Shown in pieces: positions 17,044-25,617 of a stretch of 64,000 bases of DNA. The translations under genes were made by a program, and so were the position numbers. The first letter of the stretch is position 1. Every line of letters starts with the position of its first letter. The notes beneath the pieces were generated by a model. The model saw nothing but the letters and a program-made list of their open reading frames with translations. It made no database searches and was not told the origin of the DNA. This stretch comes from CAWGHZ01 sp963822575 (lineage in GTDB: Bacteria > Pseudomonadota > Alphaproteobacteria > MPNO01 > DASWLB01): the NCBI GenBank assembly GCA_963822575.1, contig CAWGHZ010000002.1, forward strand, positions 1 to 64,000, written 5' to 3'.

Positions 17044-17531
17044 GGCGCTGCCAGCCCGGCGACGATTCGTTCGACGATTGCCTCGGGCGGGCCGTCGATT
17101 TCGACGACCAGCGCGTCCGCGGGCTCCTCGAGCGCCGCGAATTGCGAGTCGAGCAGGCGGGCTGGCATGAAATGGCCGGTGCGGTCGCCGAGGCGCCGGC
17201 GAATCAGGCCGGGCGCGCCGTGCAAATAGACGAGGCGGTAAAGTCCCCGTCCCAGATGCGCGCGGTAGCTTGCCTTGAGGGCGGAGCAGGCGACGACCAG
17301 CGGCCCCGGCCCGCGGTCGGTTTCCATCGCGTCGCGCACCCGGTCGAGCCAGGGAAGCCGGTCGGCATCGTCGAGGGGTACCCCGGCCGCCATCTTGCGT
17401 CGGTTGGCTTCGGGGTGCAGGTCGTCGCCGTCGAGGAACCGACCGCCCAGCCGTTCGGCAAGAAGGCGGCCGATCGTCGTCTTGCCGGCGCCCGAGACGC
17501 CCATCAGCAGGATCGGGCGGGGCCGGCTCAT
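17040..17531 (-). CDS. gntK: gluconokinase
   Basis: 163 residues, normal for the GntK/thermoresistant gluconokinase family. It has a Walker A P-loop GVSGAGKTT (about 11-19), the DGDDLHPEANRRKMAAGVPLDD substrate region (about 34-55), and the CSALKASYR and GHFMP motifs. It phosphorylates D-gluconate with ATP to 6-phosphogluconate, feeding the Entner-Doudoroff or pentose-phosphate route. It is a single gene here, with no gluconate permease or dehydratase beside it. Confidence 0.93.
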   Translation of the reverse strand: MSRPRPILLMGVSGAGKTTIGRLLAERLGGRFLDGDDLHPEANRRKMAAGVPLDDADRLPWLDRVRDAMETDRGPGPLVVACSALKASYRAHLGRGLYRLVYLHGAPGLIRRRLGDRTGHFMPARLLDSQFAALEEPADALVVEIDGPPEAIVERIVAGLAAP

Positions 17532-17605
17532 CGGAATTCGCGCCGCGTGCGGACCATCACCGATATATTGGGGCGCGAGATGCGCGAGTTCGAGAGCAGG
17601 GCGGC

Positions 17606-19646
17606 ATGACGGCGGTCGCGTCGCGTCCGGTGGCGGGCGCGCGGCCGCGCGGCGTGCGCGCCGGCCTCGCCCGTTCCGGCCACGCGCTCTGCGCGGCGGG
17701 GCTCGGCCTCGCGCTGGCGAGCTATCTCGCCGCGCTCGCGCCGGTGAAGATCGGCATGTGGACCGATGTCGGGCCGACGATCGTCGCCCTGCATCTTGCC
17801 GCCGGCATTGCGGCTCTGGGCGTCGCCCTGCTGGTGGGGGCGGGGCGTGGCCGCGTCCTCGGCGCGCTCCGCCAGCCTTACGTGCTGACCCTCGCCGGGG
17901 GCGCCGCGGTCGCCGTCGCGACCGCGCCGTTCGCGCGCTATCCCGTCGAGTCGCTGCTCGGCGGGCCGGAGACGGCCGAGGGCGCGCTGCTGTTCGCCGA
18001 GCTCGCGGCGCTCACGGCCGCCGGGCTCGCCGTCCGCGCCCATCGCCCGACCTTGCGTGCGCTGGTATGGGGCGGGGCCGCGGTCTCGTGGCTCGCCGCG
18101 GCGATGACCGCCTTCACCGGCGGCGGGTTCGTGTTCGGCGACTGGCTCGCGTTCTATGCCATCGGCGTCGCGGTCGCGGTCGCGGCCGGGGGCGGTGCCG
18201 TCACGGTTCGCGGGCGACGCGTCGGCGGGGCGGCGCTCGGGCTTCTCGCGGCGCTGCCGTCGCTCGCCGTGTCGGTGAATTTGTCGGCCGTGGTGCTGGT
18301 GGCATTCCTCGGCGTGCCGCTGTGGCTGGGGGTGCGGTGGGCGCTGGCCCGACGACGGCTCGCGCCCGCCGCCGTGCGAAGCGGGGGCGCGGTCCTGGCC
18401 GTGCTGATGCCGGCCGCGGTGACCGCTGCTGTCGTGGCGTTGGGCCCCAGCGGGTTCGTCGAATTCGATCCGCTCGCGCGAGCGCGTCGACCGGGTGGTG
18501 TTCGCCCAGTTCGCGGACCGGCCCGAGACCCTGCTGCATGGCCAGGGCTGGGGCCAGGCGGGCGAGACCTTCGTGCGCTATCTGACCGCGTCCGGCGCGA
18601 CGACCTACGACAAGAGCTGGGACCTGGTGTTCCGCGATTATCTGCACACCCACGACTATGCGCTGGAGGCGCTGCTCGCGGGCGGGATCGCGGCGCTGGT
18701 CCTGGCGCTCCTCGCCGTCGCGATGGCGTCGCTCTGGTGCCGGCGCCGGCACCTCGCGCTCGCCGTCCCGTTCGCGGCGGTGCTGAGCGGCGTCGCCGCC
18801 TTCTGGTTCGAGCTGCCGATGACCATGCCGGCGGTCGTGCTGGCGTTCGTGACGCTCGCGCGGCCGATGCCGGCGCGGCCAAGCCCCGCAATCCGCCGCG
18901 CGCTCGCCGCCGGCCTGCCGCTGCTCGCCGCGGCGTCCTTTGCGGCCGGCGCGTTCCTGCTGCGGTTCGGGCTCGAGGTGCAGGCGGCGCTCGCGCGCCC
19001 GGTGCCGGTGCGCGCCTCGGCCGGCGCGCCGTGCCTCGACTTCCCGGCCGAAGGCTGGCGCGGCGACATCGCGCTGCGCTATGCGATGGTCGGGAGCTAT
19101 CAAAAGCTGACCAGGTCGGGCGCGCCCCTCGACATGACGCAGGTGCGGCGGGCGGCGGCATTCGCCTGCGAGGTCGATCGCCGCTCCCGCGATTCGCGCT
19201 CGGCGTTGCTCGCCTCGGCGGGACTGCTGCTGCGCTCCGAGCTGGCCTTCCGCCCCGACCTTGTCCGGCAGGATCCGGTGTTCGCCCGGGAATTGGCCGA
19301 CTGGGCGACGCGCCTCCGGCAGTTTCTCGCCCTGGCGCCCGACCGGTCCGACCTCGCGATCCCCTATTTCGGCTGGCGACTCAAGGCCGGCGACAGCGCG
19401 GCGGTGGCCGCGCTCGCCGCCGATATCCTCGCGCGCCGGCCGGCCGACCCGGTGGGGCTGTGGTTCTCCGGCCTGATCATGATCGAATCACCCGATCGCC
19501 CACGGGTGGCGGCCGGGCTGTTCCGGCTGCGCCAGGCGCTGGAGGCCGGAATCGAGCGCCTGATGCCGATCGATCCGCGGCAAAAGGGACAAATCCTGGC
19601 CCTGGCCCGCCGCGCGGAGGCGGCCGGCGCGCACGGCCCGCGGTAA
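17606..19646 (+). pseudogene. multi-pass membrane protein, O-antigen ligase/polymerase-like, one +1 frameshift
   Basis: About 680 residues when one extra base near 18478-18484 (in GCTCGCGCGAGCGCG) is removed. Part 1 ends ..VEFDPLA and part 2 resumes RERVDRVVFAQFADRPETLLHG. Roughly ten to twelve hydrophobic helices are followed by a soluble C-terminal region (about 450-680) with Ala-rich helical repeats. The large loop with HGQGWGQAGETFVRYL resembles the periplasmic loop of O-antigen ligases and Wzy-type polymerases, but the family call is tentative. The next gene is an outer membrane protein, which fits an envelope role. Confidence 0.55.
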
Positions 19647-19864
19647 CAGACGATTTACAAAGATGGCCTAAAGGTCTGAATATCGGTCGAAATTTTTTGT
19701 TCCGTCGGATGGGAACAGGAAAAAAAGGTCTTGCAACGCCGGAACGCAAACGCCATAAATGCCATTGCAACCAAAGCGCTTCCGGACGGGGGCAGGGGCG
19801 CGGCCGTCGCTGGTTCGGCGTCGCCGGGTCCGATGCAACAGTCGAAGCTTATGGTGGGGGAAAA

Positions 19865-20893
19865 ATGTTTCGCAATACGTGGGTCGCAGGCTTCGCGCTG
19901 CTTGGCTTGGTATGGGCTGGCGGCGCTGCCAACGCACAGACATATGACGAGGTCGGCTCGAGCAAGGTCGCTACTACGACGGTCACACGCGTTACCGCGA
20001 CGACCGTGGCGAGCACGCTGAGCTCGCACCTCGATGCGCTTGGCGGTTCCTTCTTCACGCCGGGTGGCGGGGCGAACACGGCACGCGCCGACTACCTGAT
20101 GACCGGTAAGGCGGCGGCGATGAACCCGCACGGGTTCGGGCTGTGGATCAACGGCGGCTACACCAACCTCGACTTCAGCGGCGCCAACTCGGCCTTCAAT
20201 GGCGACGTGGTGAACGGGATGGTCGGGGTCGACTACAGAATCAACGACGCCATCACGCTCGGCGTCGCGGGCGGGTACGAGAACACCGATATCGATACCT
20301 CGTTCAATCTCGGGACGTTGAAGACCGACGGCTACTCGGTAACGCCGTACGTCGCCGTGCGCCTCGGCCGTCATTTCTCGATCAACGCGTCGGGCAGCTA
20401 TGCGTGGCTCAGCACCGACATGACCCGTACGTCCGGCGCTATCCAGGGCAGCTACGACAGCACGCGTTGGATGGGGTCGGTCAACCTGCTGAGCAACTGG
20501 GCCTCCGGCAAGTGGCGGTTCGGGACATTGCTGGGCTACCTCTACATTCACCAGGACGACGACGCCTATACCGAGACGGGCGCCGCGGGTGCGGGTGCGG
20601 TCGGGTCGGCCACCACCAAGATCGGCCAGGGCCGTGTCGGCGGCTCGATCGGCTACGACCTCGGCAAGGTCGAGACCTACATCAACGGCCGGTACGAATA
20701 CGACTTCACCTCGGACGGTCCGACGCTTCCCGCCGGAACCGGGACCACCGGCCGGTCCGGCTTCCGGCTCGCCGCGGGCCTGCGCTTCGCCTTGGCACCC
20801 AACGTGTCGGGCAACCTGGAAGGCTCCACGGTGCAGGGCCGGGATAACCTCGACGAATATGGCGTCAACGGCACGATCCGGTTCATGTTCTAG
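19865..20893 (+). CDS. outer membrane beta-barrel protein (autotransporter-domain type)
   Basis: 342 residues. The signal peptide MFRNTWVAGFALLGLVWAGGAANA ends with an ANA-QT cleavage site. A short Thr/Ser-rich segment follows (about 35-60). The remainder, about 100-342, has alternating strands rich in Gly and aromatic residues, ending in the outer-membrane signature YGVNGTIRFMF with terminal Phe. This matches the autotransporter beta-domain fold without a long passenger, so it is probably a small surface or structural OMP. The 218-bp upstream region holds the promoter. A strong hairpin terminator lies just after the stop. Confidence 0.75.
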   Translation: MFRNTWVAGFALLGLVWAGGAANAQTYDEVGSSKVATTTVTRVTATTVASTLSSHLDALGGSFFTPGGGANTARADYLMTGKAAAMNPHGFGLWINGGYTNLDFSGANSAFNGDVVNGMVGVDYRINDAITLGVAGGYENTDIDTSFNLGTLKTDGYSVTPYVAVRLGRHFSINASGSYAWLSTDMTRTSGAIQGSYDSTRWMGSVNLLSNWASGKWRFGTLLGYLYIHQDDDAYTETGAAGAGAVGSATTKIGQGRVGGSIGYDLGKVETYINGRYEYDFTSDGPTLPAGTGTTGRSGFRLAAGLRFALAPNVSGNLEGSTVQGRDNLDEYGVNGTIRFMF

Positions 20894-20921
20894 GCTTCGA
20901 TCGGTCCGCAAGACCGAACGG

Positions 20922-21794
20922 ATGGGGGCCAGGGCGAAAGCCCTGGCCCCTTTCGTATCGGCGTTGCTGATCGCCGCCGGGCTCGCGGGCTGCGCCAAAC
21001 CGCTGTTCGTCCCCGACCCGCGCGCCGCCGCCGACAGCGTCGCGGCCGAGCATGGGTTCCGGCGCGCGGACTATGCGGCCGGGCCGTTCGTGCTGCGGGG
21101 CTACGAGCGGTTCGGCCGGCCGGGTGCCCCGATCCTCACCGTCTATATCGAGAGCGACGGGCGCGCCTGGCTCGACCGCTGGACCTTGTCGCCCGACCCG
21201 ACGCCCGCCCGGCCCGACATCCTGACGCTGGCGACCGAGGACCCCTCGCCCAACCGGCTCTACCTCGCGCGGCCCTGCCAGTATTTGGCGCCGCCGGCGC
21301 TCGCCCGCTGCGCCCCCGATTACTGGGCAGAGGACCGGTTCGCGCCGGAGGTGATCGCCGGCTACGAGGCGGCCATCGACGCCGCGAAGCGGCGGGCCGG
21401 TGCCGCGCGGGTCGCGCTATACGGCTATTCCGGCGGCGGAGCGGTGGCCGCGCTGGTGGCCGCAAGGCGCATCGACGTGGCCCTCCTCGTGCCGGTGTCG
21501 GCGCCGCTCGACACGGCGCGCTGGACGCACGACGCCGACATCTCGCCGCTCACCGGCTCGCTCAATCCCGCTGATTTTGCGGCCCGGCTGCAGACGGTGC
21601 GCCAGGTCGTGTTCGTGGGCGCGGACGACGAGGTGGTGCCGCCGGCGGTGGCGCGGTCCTATTTGGCGCGGATGACCGACCGCAGCCGGGCCACGCTGGT
21701 GAGCGTCCCGGGCTTCGACCATGATTGCTGCTGGGTCGACCGCTGGCCGGCCCTGCTCGCCCGCTACGTGTACGGCCCGACGGCGCGGCCCTGA
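20922..21794 (+). CDS. lipoprotein with alpha/beta-hydrolase fold
   Basis: 290 residues. The lipoprotein signal has positive residues (MGARAKALAP), a hydrophobic stretch and the lipobox LAGC, giving Cys24 as the anchor. The mature part is an alpha/beta hydrolase: nucleophile motif GYSGGG (Ser), Asp in VGADDEVVPP and His in PGFDHDCCW complete a plausible triad. The substrate is unknown; esterase or lipase activity at the membrane is possible. The first 29 bases of the gene coincide with the hairpin at 20925-20953, which is unusual. Confidence 0.75.
   Translation: MGARAKALAPFVSALLIAAGLAGCAKPLFVPDPRAAADSVAAEHGFRRADYAAGPFVLRGYERFGRPGAPILTVYIESDGRAWLDRWTLSPDPTPARPDILTLATEDPSPNRLYLARPCQYLAPPALARCAPDYWAEDRFAPEVIAGYEAAIDAAKRRAGAARVALYGYSGGGAVAALVAARRIDVALLVPVSAPLDTARWTHDADISPLTGSLNPADFAARLQTVRQVVFVGADDEVVPPAVARSYLARMTDRSRATLVSVPGFDHDCCWVDRWPALLARYVYGPTARP
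20925..20953 (+). terminator. perfect GC-rich hairpin with GAAA loop and short T-run
   Basis: GGGGCCAGGGC at 20925-20935 pairs perfectly with 20940-20950 around a GAAA tetraloop, followed by TTT. It lies 32 bp after the outer membrane protein stop and fits a Rho-independent terminator. It also covers codons 2-11 of the downstream lipoprotein, so it may attenuate or block that gene's transcription or translation. Confidence 0.6.
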
Positions 21795-21800
21795 ATTGAA

Positions 21801-21830
21801 AAGGCCCGCCACACGGCCGGCGGGCCCTTC
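21801..21830 (+). terminator. bidirectional hairpin between convergent genes
   Basis: GGCCCGCC at 21803-21810 pairs with GGCGGGCC at 21819-21826, flanked by AA on the left and TT on the right. It lies between the stop codons of the hydrolase (plus strand) and the small periplasmic protein (minus strand), so it can serve both. Confidence 0.65.
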
Positions 21831-21850
21831 GACCGGACAGGGCGGCGGCG

Positions 21851-22132
21851 CTATTTTCCTTCGTCCTTCTTGTCCATTCCCATGCCCATCTTCTTGTCCT
21901 TGTCCATCTCGTCCTTCATCGGCTTGGCGGACTCCTTGGACATGTCGGGCATCGACTTGGGTTTGTCCTTCAGCGACTCCTCGGCGTTCTTCATGATCGC
22001 GTCCGACTTCATGTTCTCGATCGCGGTCGCCGATTCCTTGGTGACGGTGGATTGCTGGGCGAACGCCGCCGGCGCGCCGGCAAGCGCGACGCCGGCCAGC
22101 GCGGCGCCGAGGGTCAAGCGTACGATCGACAT
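21851..22132 (-). CDS. small charged periplasmic protein
   Basis: 93 residues. A clear signal peptide (MSIVRLTLGAALAGVALAG.., cleavage after AFA) is followed by about 65 residues very rich in Lys, Asp, Glu, Met and Ser, ending in a Met/Lys/Asp repeat-like tail (MKDEMDKDKKMGMGMDKKDEGK is the last part, read in pieces). No cysteines are present. The composition suggests a disordered or helical periplasmic protein, possibly metal- or proton-buffering. I do not recognise a named family. Confidence 0.6.
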   Translation of the reverse strand: MSIVRLTLGAALAGVALAGAPAAFAQQSTVTKESATAIENMKSDAIMKNAEESLKDKPKSMPDMSKESAKPMKDEMDKDKKMGMGMDKKDEGK

Positions 22133-22203
22133 GGTTCAACTCCTGGTTGGGGACGCTCCGCCAAAGATATGGGGTGTCGCGACCGCCGCCGCTACGGGGC
22201 CCG

Positions 22204-23055
22204 TCAGGCGGCCACCAGCCAGCCGCGTGCCTCCTTCCGGCGCAGCCCCTCCTCGAACGGGATGGGCTCGACGCCGAGGCGCCGCTTCATCGGGCCGATG
22301 TCGATCGCCTTGTCCTCCGCCATGCGGGCGAGCTCGCCGACGACGGGCAGGGTCGCGCCGAACCAGCCGGCCACGCGCTCGGCCGCGACGAAGGGCAGGG
22401 CCGGGACCGGCAGCAGCCGCACCCGGCGCCCGACAAGGGTGGCGCAGGCGCGCACCAGATCGCGATAGGCCATCGGCGCCGGTCCTGCCACGGCGATCGA
22501 GCCCCCCGACGGGCGCCGTTCGAGCGCGGCGACGACCGACGCGGCCATGTCGTCGATGAACAAGGGCTGCACCTTGTGGCGGCCGCCGTCGGGCAGGGGC
22601 ACCACCGGCGAGCGCCGCACCAGATCGAGGATGCGGTTGACCGTGCGGTCCTCGGGCTGGCCCCAGATCATCGAGAAGTCGAGCACGATCCCGTCGCGTC
22701 CCGAGGCGCGCATCGCGCCCTCGGCCCGGCGCGCGGCGCGCGCGGCGGCGTCGCCGAAGCGCGACAGCTTGCGGATGCTGCCGGCCGCGACGACGTAGCC
22801 GCACAAGTCGGGCAGCGCATCGAGCGCGGCGGGGAGACGTGCGGCCGGCGCCAGGACGACGGCGATCTCGGCCCCGGCCATGGCGGCGGCGAGCCCGCGC
22901 GCGTCGTCGATGTCGGCGACGGTGCGGGTCGCCCGCCGGTCGCACGCGTCGAGGCGCGCGGCGTTGCGCCCCAGCGCCGTCACCGTGTGCCCGGCCTCGA
23001 CCAACCCACGCACCACGTAGGGCCCGGTCGCGCCGGTTGCGCCGATCACCGTCAC
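22204..23055 (-). CDS. NAD(P)-binding epimerase/NmrA-like protein
   Basis: 283 residues from a GTG start. The Rossmann motif GATGATGPYV is at about 5-14, followed by an atypical SDR body with a weak active-site region and ending EARGWLVAA. This matches the NmrA/NDUFA9-like extended atypical SDR group, whose members act as NAD(P) sensors, quinone-oxidoreductase-like enzymes or assembly factors. No catalytic YxxxK is obvious. The 153-bp gap to the divergent dehydrogenase at 23209 probably carries both promoters. Confidence 0.75.
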   Translation of the reverse strand: MTVIGATGATGPYVVRGLVEAGHTVTALGRNAARLDACDRRATRTVADIDDARGLAAAMAGAEIAVVLAPAARLPAALDALPDLCGYVVAAGSIRKLSRFGDAAARAARRAEGAMRASGRDGIVLDFSMIWGQPEDRTVNRILDLVRRSPVVPLPDGGRHKVQPLFIDDMAASVVAALERRPSGGSIAVAGPAPMAYRDLVRACATLVGRRVRLLPVPALPFVAAERVAGWFGATLPVVGELARMAEDKAIDIGPMKRRLGVEPIPFEEGLRRKEARGWLVAA

Positions 23056-23208
23056 CCGGCAGGTCCGAGTTCGAACGCATCTCGCCTCGCGAAGTGGGGA
23101 CGCTATTGAACGGCAAAACGCGGCCGACCGCCAGTCGCATCATCTTCCCTTGCGTCACCGCGCCGCGGGCCGCATCTTGCCCGCCGTAACGAAAAGGGCG
23201 AGGCGCCG

Positions 23209-24267
23209 ATGGCACGCTATTCGATCGCATCGATTCCCGGCGACGGCATCGGCAAGGAGGTGGTGCCGGAGGGCCAGCGCGTGCTCGAGGCCGCGGCGCG
23301 CCGGTACGGGTTCGAGCTCGGCTTCACCCACTACCCGTGGAGCTGCGAGGACTACGGCAAGACCGGCCACGTCATGCCGCCGGACGGGCTTGAGACGCTC
23401 AAGGCGCACGACGCGATCTTCCTCGGCGCGGTCGGCTGGCCGGGCGTGCCCGACCACGTCTCGCTTTGGGACATGCTGATCCCGATCCGGCGCTCGTTCC
23501 GCCAGTACGTCAATCTGCGCCCAGTGCGGCTGCTTCCGGGCGTGCGCTCGCCGCTCGCGAACCGCGCGCCGGCGGATATCGATTTCTGCGTCGTGCGCGA
23601 GAACGTCGAGGGCGAGTATTCCGAGATCGGCGGCAGGCTGTATCACGGCACCGCCGAGGAGCAGGCGATGCAGCTCGCCGTGTTCACCCGCAAGGGGTGC
23701 GACCGAATCCAGCGCTTCGCATTCGAGCTGGCGCGGTCGCGGCCGAAGAAGCACCTGACCTCAGCCACCAAGTCGAACGGCATCATCCACACCATGCCGT
23801 ACTGGGACGAGCGCTTCGCGGCGAACGCGAAGGACTTCCCCGACGTGCGCACCGACCAGTTCCACATCGACATTCTCACCGCGCATTTCGTGCTGCATCC
23901 GGACTGGTTCGACGTGGTCGTGGGCTCGAACCTGTTCGGCGACATATTGTCGGACCTCGGCCCGGCCGTGGCCGGCTCCATCGGGCTCGCACCGTCGGGC
24001 AACATCAATCCCGAGGGCGAATTCCCGTCGATGTTCGAGCCGGTGCACGGCTCGGCGCCCGACATCGCCGGCAAGGGGCTCGCCAACCCGATCGCGCAGA
24101 TCTGGTCGGGCGCGATGATGCTCGACCGTCTCGGCGAGGGCGAGGCGGCGCGCGCCATCGTCGCTGCCATCGAGAAGCTGTGTGCCGGGGGCGGGCCGCT
24201 CACCGCCGACCTCGGCGGCAAGGCGAGGACCGCCGAGGTGGGCAAGGCGCTGGCCGACGCAATCTGA
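23209..24267 (+). CDS. tartrate/D-malate dehydrogenase family (isopropylmalate dehydrogenase-like)
   Basis: 352 residues. The start IASIPGDGIGKEVVPEG, the substrate loop with RPVRLLPGVRSPL, VVRENVEGEYSEIGG, the Lys in TSATKSNGI, and the Asp-rich metal/NAD region VVGSNLFGDILSDLGP and EPVHGSAPDIAGKG define a beta-decarboxylating 2-hydroxyacid dehydrogenase. The EGEYSEIGG loop is typical of tartrate dehydrogenase/D-malate dehydrogenase rather than LeuB. It converts a 2-hydroxy-dicarboxylate with NAD+ to an oxo acid, with or without decarboxylation. It opens the catabolic island and may feed a C4 product of ring cleavage into central metabolism. Confidence 0.85.
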   Translation: MARYSIASIPGDGIGKEVVPEGQRVLEAAARRYGFELGFTHYPWSCEDYGKTGHVMPPDGLETLKAHDAIFLGAVGWPGVPDHVSLWDMLIPIRRSFRQYVNLRPVRLLPGVRSPLANRAPADIDFCVVRENVEGEYSEIGGRLYHGTAEEQAMQLAVFTRKGCDRIQRFAFELARSRPKKHLTSATKSNGIIHTMPYWDERFAANAKDFPDVRTDQFHIDILTAHFVLHPDWFDVVVGSNLFGDILSDLGPAVAGSIGLAPSGNINPEGEFPSMFEPVHGSAPDIAGKGLANPIAQIWSGAMMLDRLGEGEAARAIVAAIEKLCAGGGPLTADLGGKARTAEVGKALADAI

Positions 24268-24345
24268 CGAACGCCGCGCTTCCCGCACCCCGCGCCCGGC
24301 GCTAGGATTTCGCTCAATAAAGATCCACTTCCGGAGGAAACGTCC

Positions 24346-25452
24346 ATGACGCTCGATGACCGCGAGACGGCGCACGGCCCGTCGCGCCGCCGATTCCTCG
24401 GCACGATGGCGGCCGCGGGGGCGGCGGCCCTGGTGCCGGGGGCTGGGCTCCTCGCCCAGGGGATGGGCAAGGGCGCGCCGCCCGCGCCGTATCTGATCGA
24501 CGTGCACCACCATTTCTATCCGCCCGCGTTCAAGGAGGCGGTCAACGCCTTCATGAAGGCGCATGGCGGCGGGCGCCAGCCGCCGCTCGTCGAGAAGTGG
24601 ACGCCCGCGGCCTCGCTCGCCGAGATGGACAAGACCGGCATCGCGACCGCGGTGCTGTCGTGCTGGTCGATCCCGGGCGTATGGCTGGGCGCCGACGCGG
24701 CGGGCATGCGGCGCTACGCGCGGCTGCACAACGACTTTGCCGCGAAGATGCGCGCCGACCACCCCGGCCGGTTCGGGCTGTTCGCCGCCCTGCCGCTTCC
24801 CGACGTGGACGGCAGCCTCAAGGAGATCGAGTACGCCTTCGACACGCTGAAGGCCGACGGCGTCGGGCTGATGACCAATTACGGCGACAAGTGGCCCGGC
24901 GATCCCGCGTTCAAGCCGGTGTTCGAGGAGCTGAACCGGCGTGGCGTCATGGCGTACTTCCATCCGCTGGCGCCGAACTGCTGCGTCGCGGCCCAGCCCG
25001 GCCTCAACAACGCCGTGCTGGAAACGCCCTACGACACGCCGCGCGCGATCCTGAGCCTGATGCTCGCCGGCTACTTCAAGGACATGACGAACATGAAGTT
25101 CATGTTCGCCCATGGCGGCGGGCCGCTGCCGGTGCTGGCCGGGCGCATCGCCGGGCTCACGCGCTTCGTGCCGAAGATCAAGCAGGTCGCGCCGCACGGC
25201 GTCGACGCCGAGTTCGCGAAGCTCTACTACGACACCGCCAATGCGGCCTACAAGCCGACGATGGCGGCGCTGCTCGACGAGGTGCCGGCGAGCCAGGTGC
25301 TGTTCGGCACCGACTATCCCTATGTCGGCGGGCCGCACAACGCGCAGGGATTGAAGGCGATCCGGATGGATGCGGCCGACCGCCACGCCATCGAATCCGG
25401 CAACGCGCTGCGCATCCTGCCCCACCTCGAGACCGCGCTGAGAAAAGCGTGA
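24346..25452 (+). CDS. Tat-exported amidohydrolase (ACMSD/decarboxylase type)
   Basis: 368 residues. A Tat signal (SRRRFLG at about 13-19 plus an Ala-rich core) is unusual for this family. The amidohydrolase_2 barrel keeps the metal and acid/base residues: HxH at 54/56 (VHHHFYP), His206 (FHPLAP), His256 (AHGGG) and Asp323 (FGTDYPY). Relatives decarboxylate aminocarboxymuconate semialdehyde, hydroxybenzoates or methylsalicylate without oxygen. The protein at 25618 is a close paralogue lacking the signal. The role here is probably decarboxylation or hydrolysis of an aromatic acid or ring-cleavage product in the periplasm; the substrate is not determinable. Confidence 0.82.
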   Translation: MTLDDRETAHGPSRRRFLGTMAAAGAAALVPGAGLLAQGMGKGAPPAPYLIDVHHHFYPPAFKEAVNAFMKAHGGGRQPPLVEKWTPAASLAEMDKTGIATAVLSCWSIPGVWLGADAAGMRRYARLHNDFAAKMRADHPGRFGLFAALPLPDVDGSLKEIEYAFDTLKADGVGLMTNYGDKWPGDPAFKPVFEELNRRGVMAYFHPLAPNCCVAAQPGLNNAVLETPYDTPRAILSLMLAGYFKDMTNMKFMFAHGGGPLPVLAGRIAGLTRFVPKIKQVAPHGVDAEFAKLYYDTANAAYKPTMAALLDEVPASQVLFGTDYPYVGGPHNAQGLKAIRMDAADRHAIESGNALRILPHLETALRKA

Positions 25453-25464
25453 TGGCAAGATCTT

Positions 25465-25590
25465 CCGTTCGTCCTGAGTAGCGACCCTGAGCGTGTCGAA
25501 GGGCTGCGTATCGACGAAGGACGAGGCCGCGAGATCGTGCCACTGTCGCCCTTCGAAACGGCCGCTGCGCGGCCTACTCTGGGCGAACGG
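25465..25590 (+). repeat. palindromic intergenic repeat, family A copy 1
   Basis: The ends CCGTTCGTCCTGAGTAG and CTACTCTGGGCGAACGG form an imperfect terminal inverted repeat around the core TATCGACGAAGGACGA..CCGCGAGAT. A second copy with the same ends and core lies at 55552-55670. It fits a non-autonomous (REP/MITE-like) repeat between the two amidohydrolase genes. Confidence 0.7.
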
Positions 25591-25617
25591 AGATTTTCAG
25601 TATCGGAAGGAGAGATC

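Noticed and set aside
17606..20893. A single large fused membrane/outer-membrane protein
   Set aside because: The frame merely joins the first half of a frameshifted gene to the separate outer membrane protein gene, which has its own signal peptide at 19865.
21903..22020. Low-complexity Met/Lys/Asp tail as a tandem DNA repeat
   Set aside because: The repeat is only at the level of amino-acid composition; the DNA units are not regular.
23761..25458. Long minus-strand open frame across the tartrate dehydrogenase and amidohydrolase genes
   Set aside because: Arg/Gly/Val-rich shadow translation without motifs; both plus-strand genes have catalytic residues in place.
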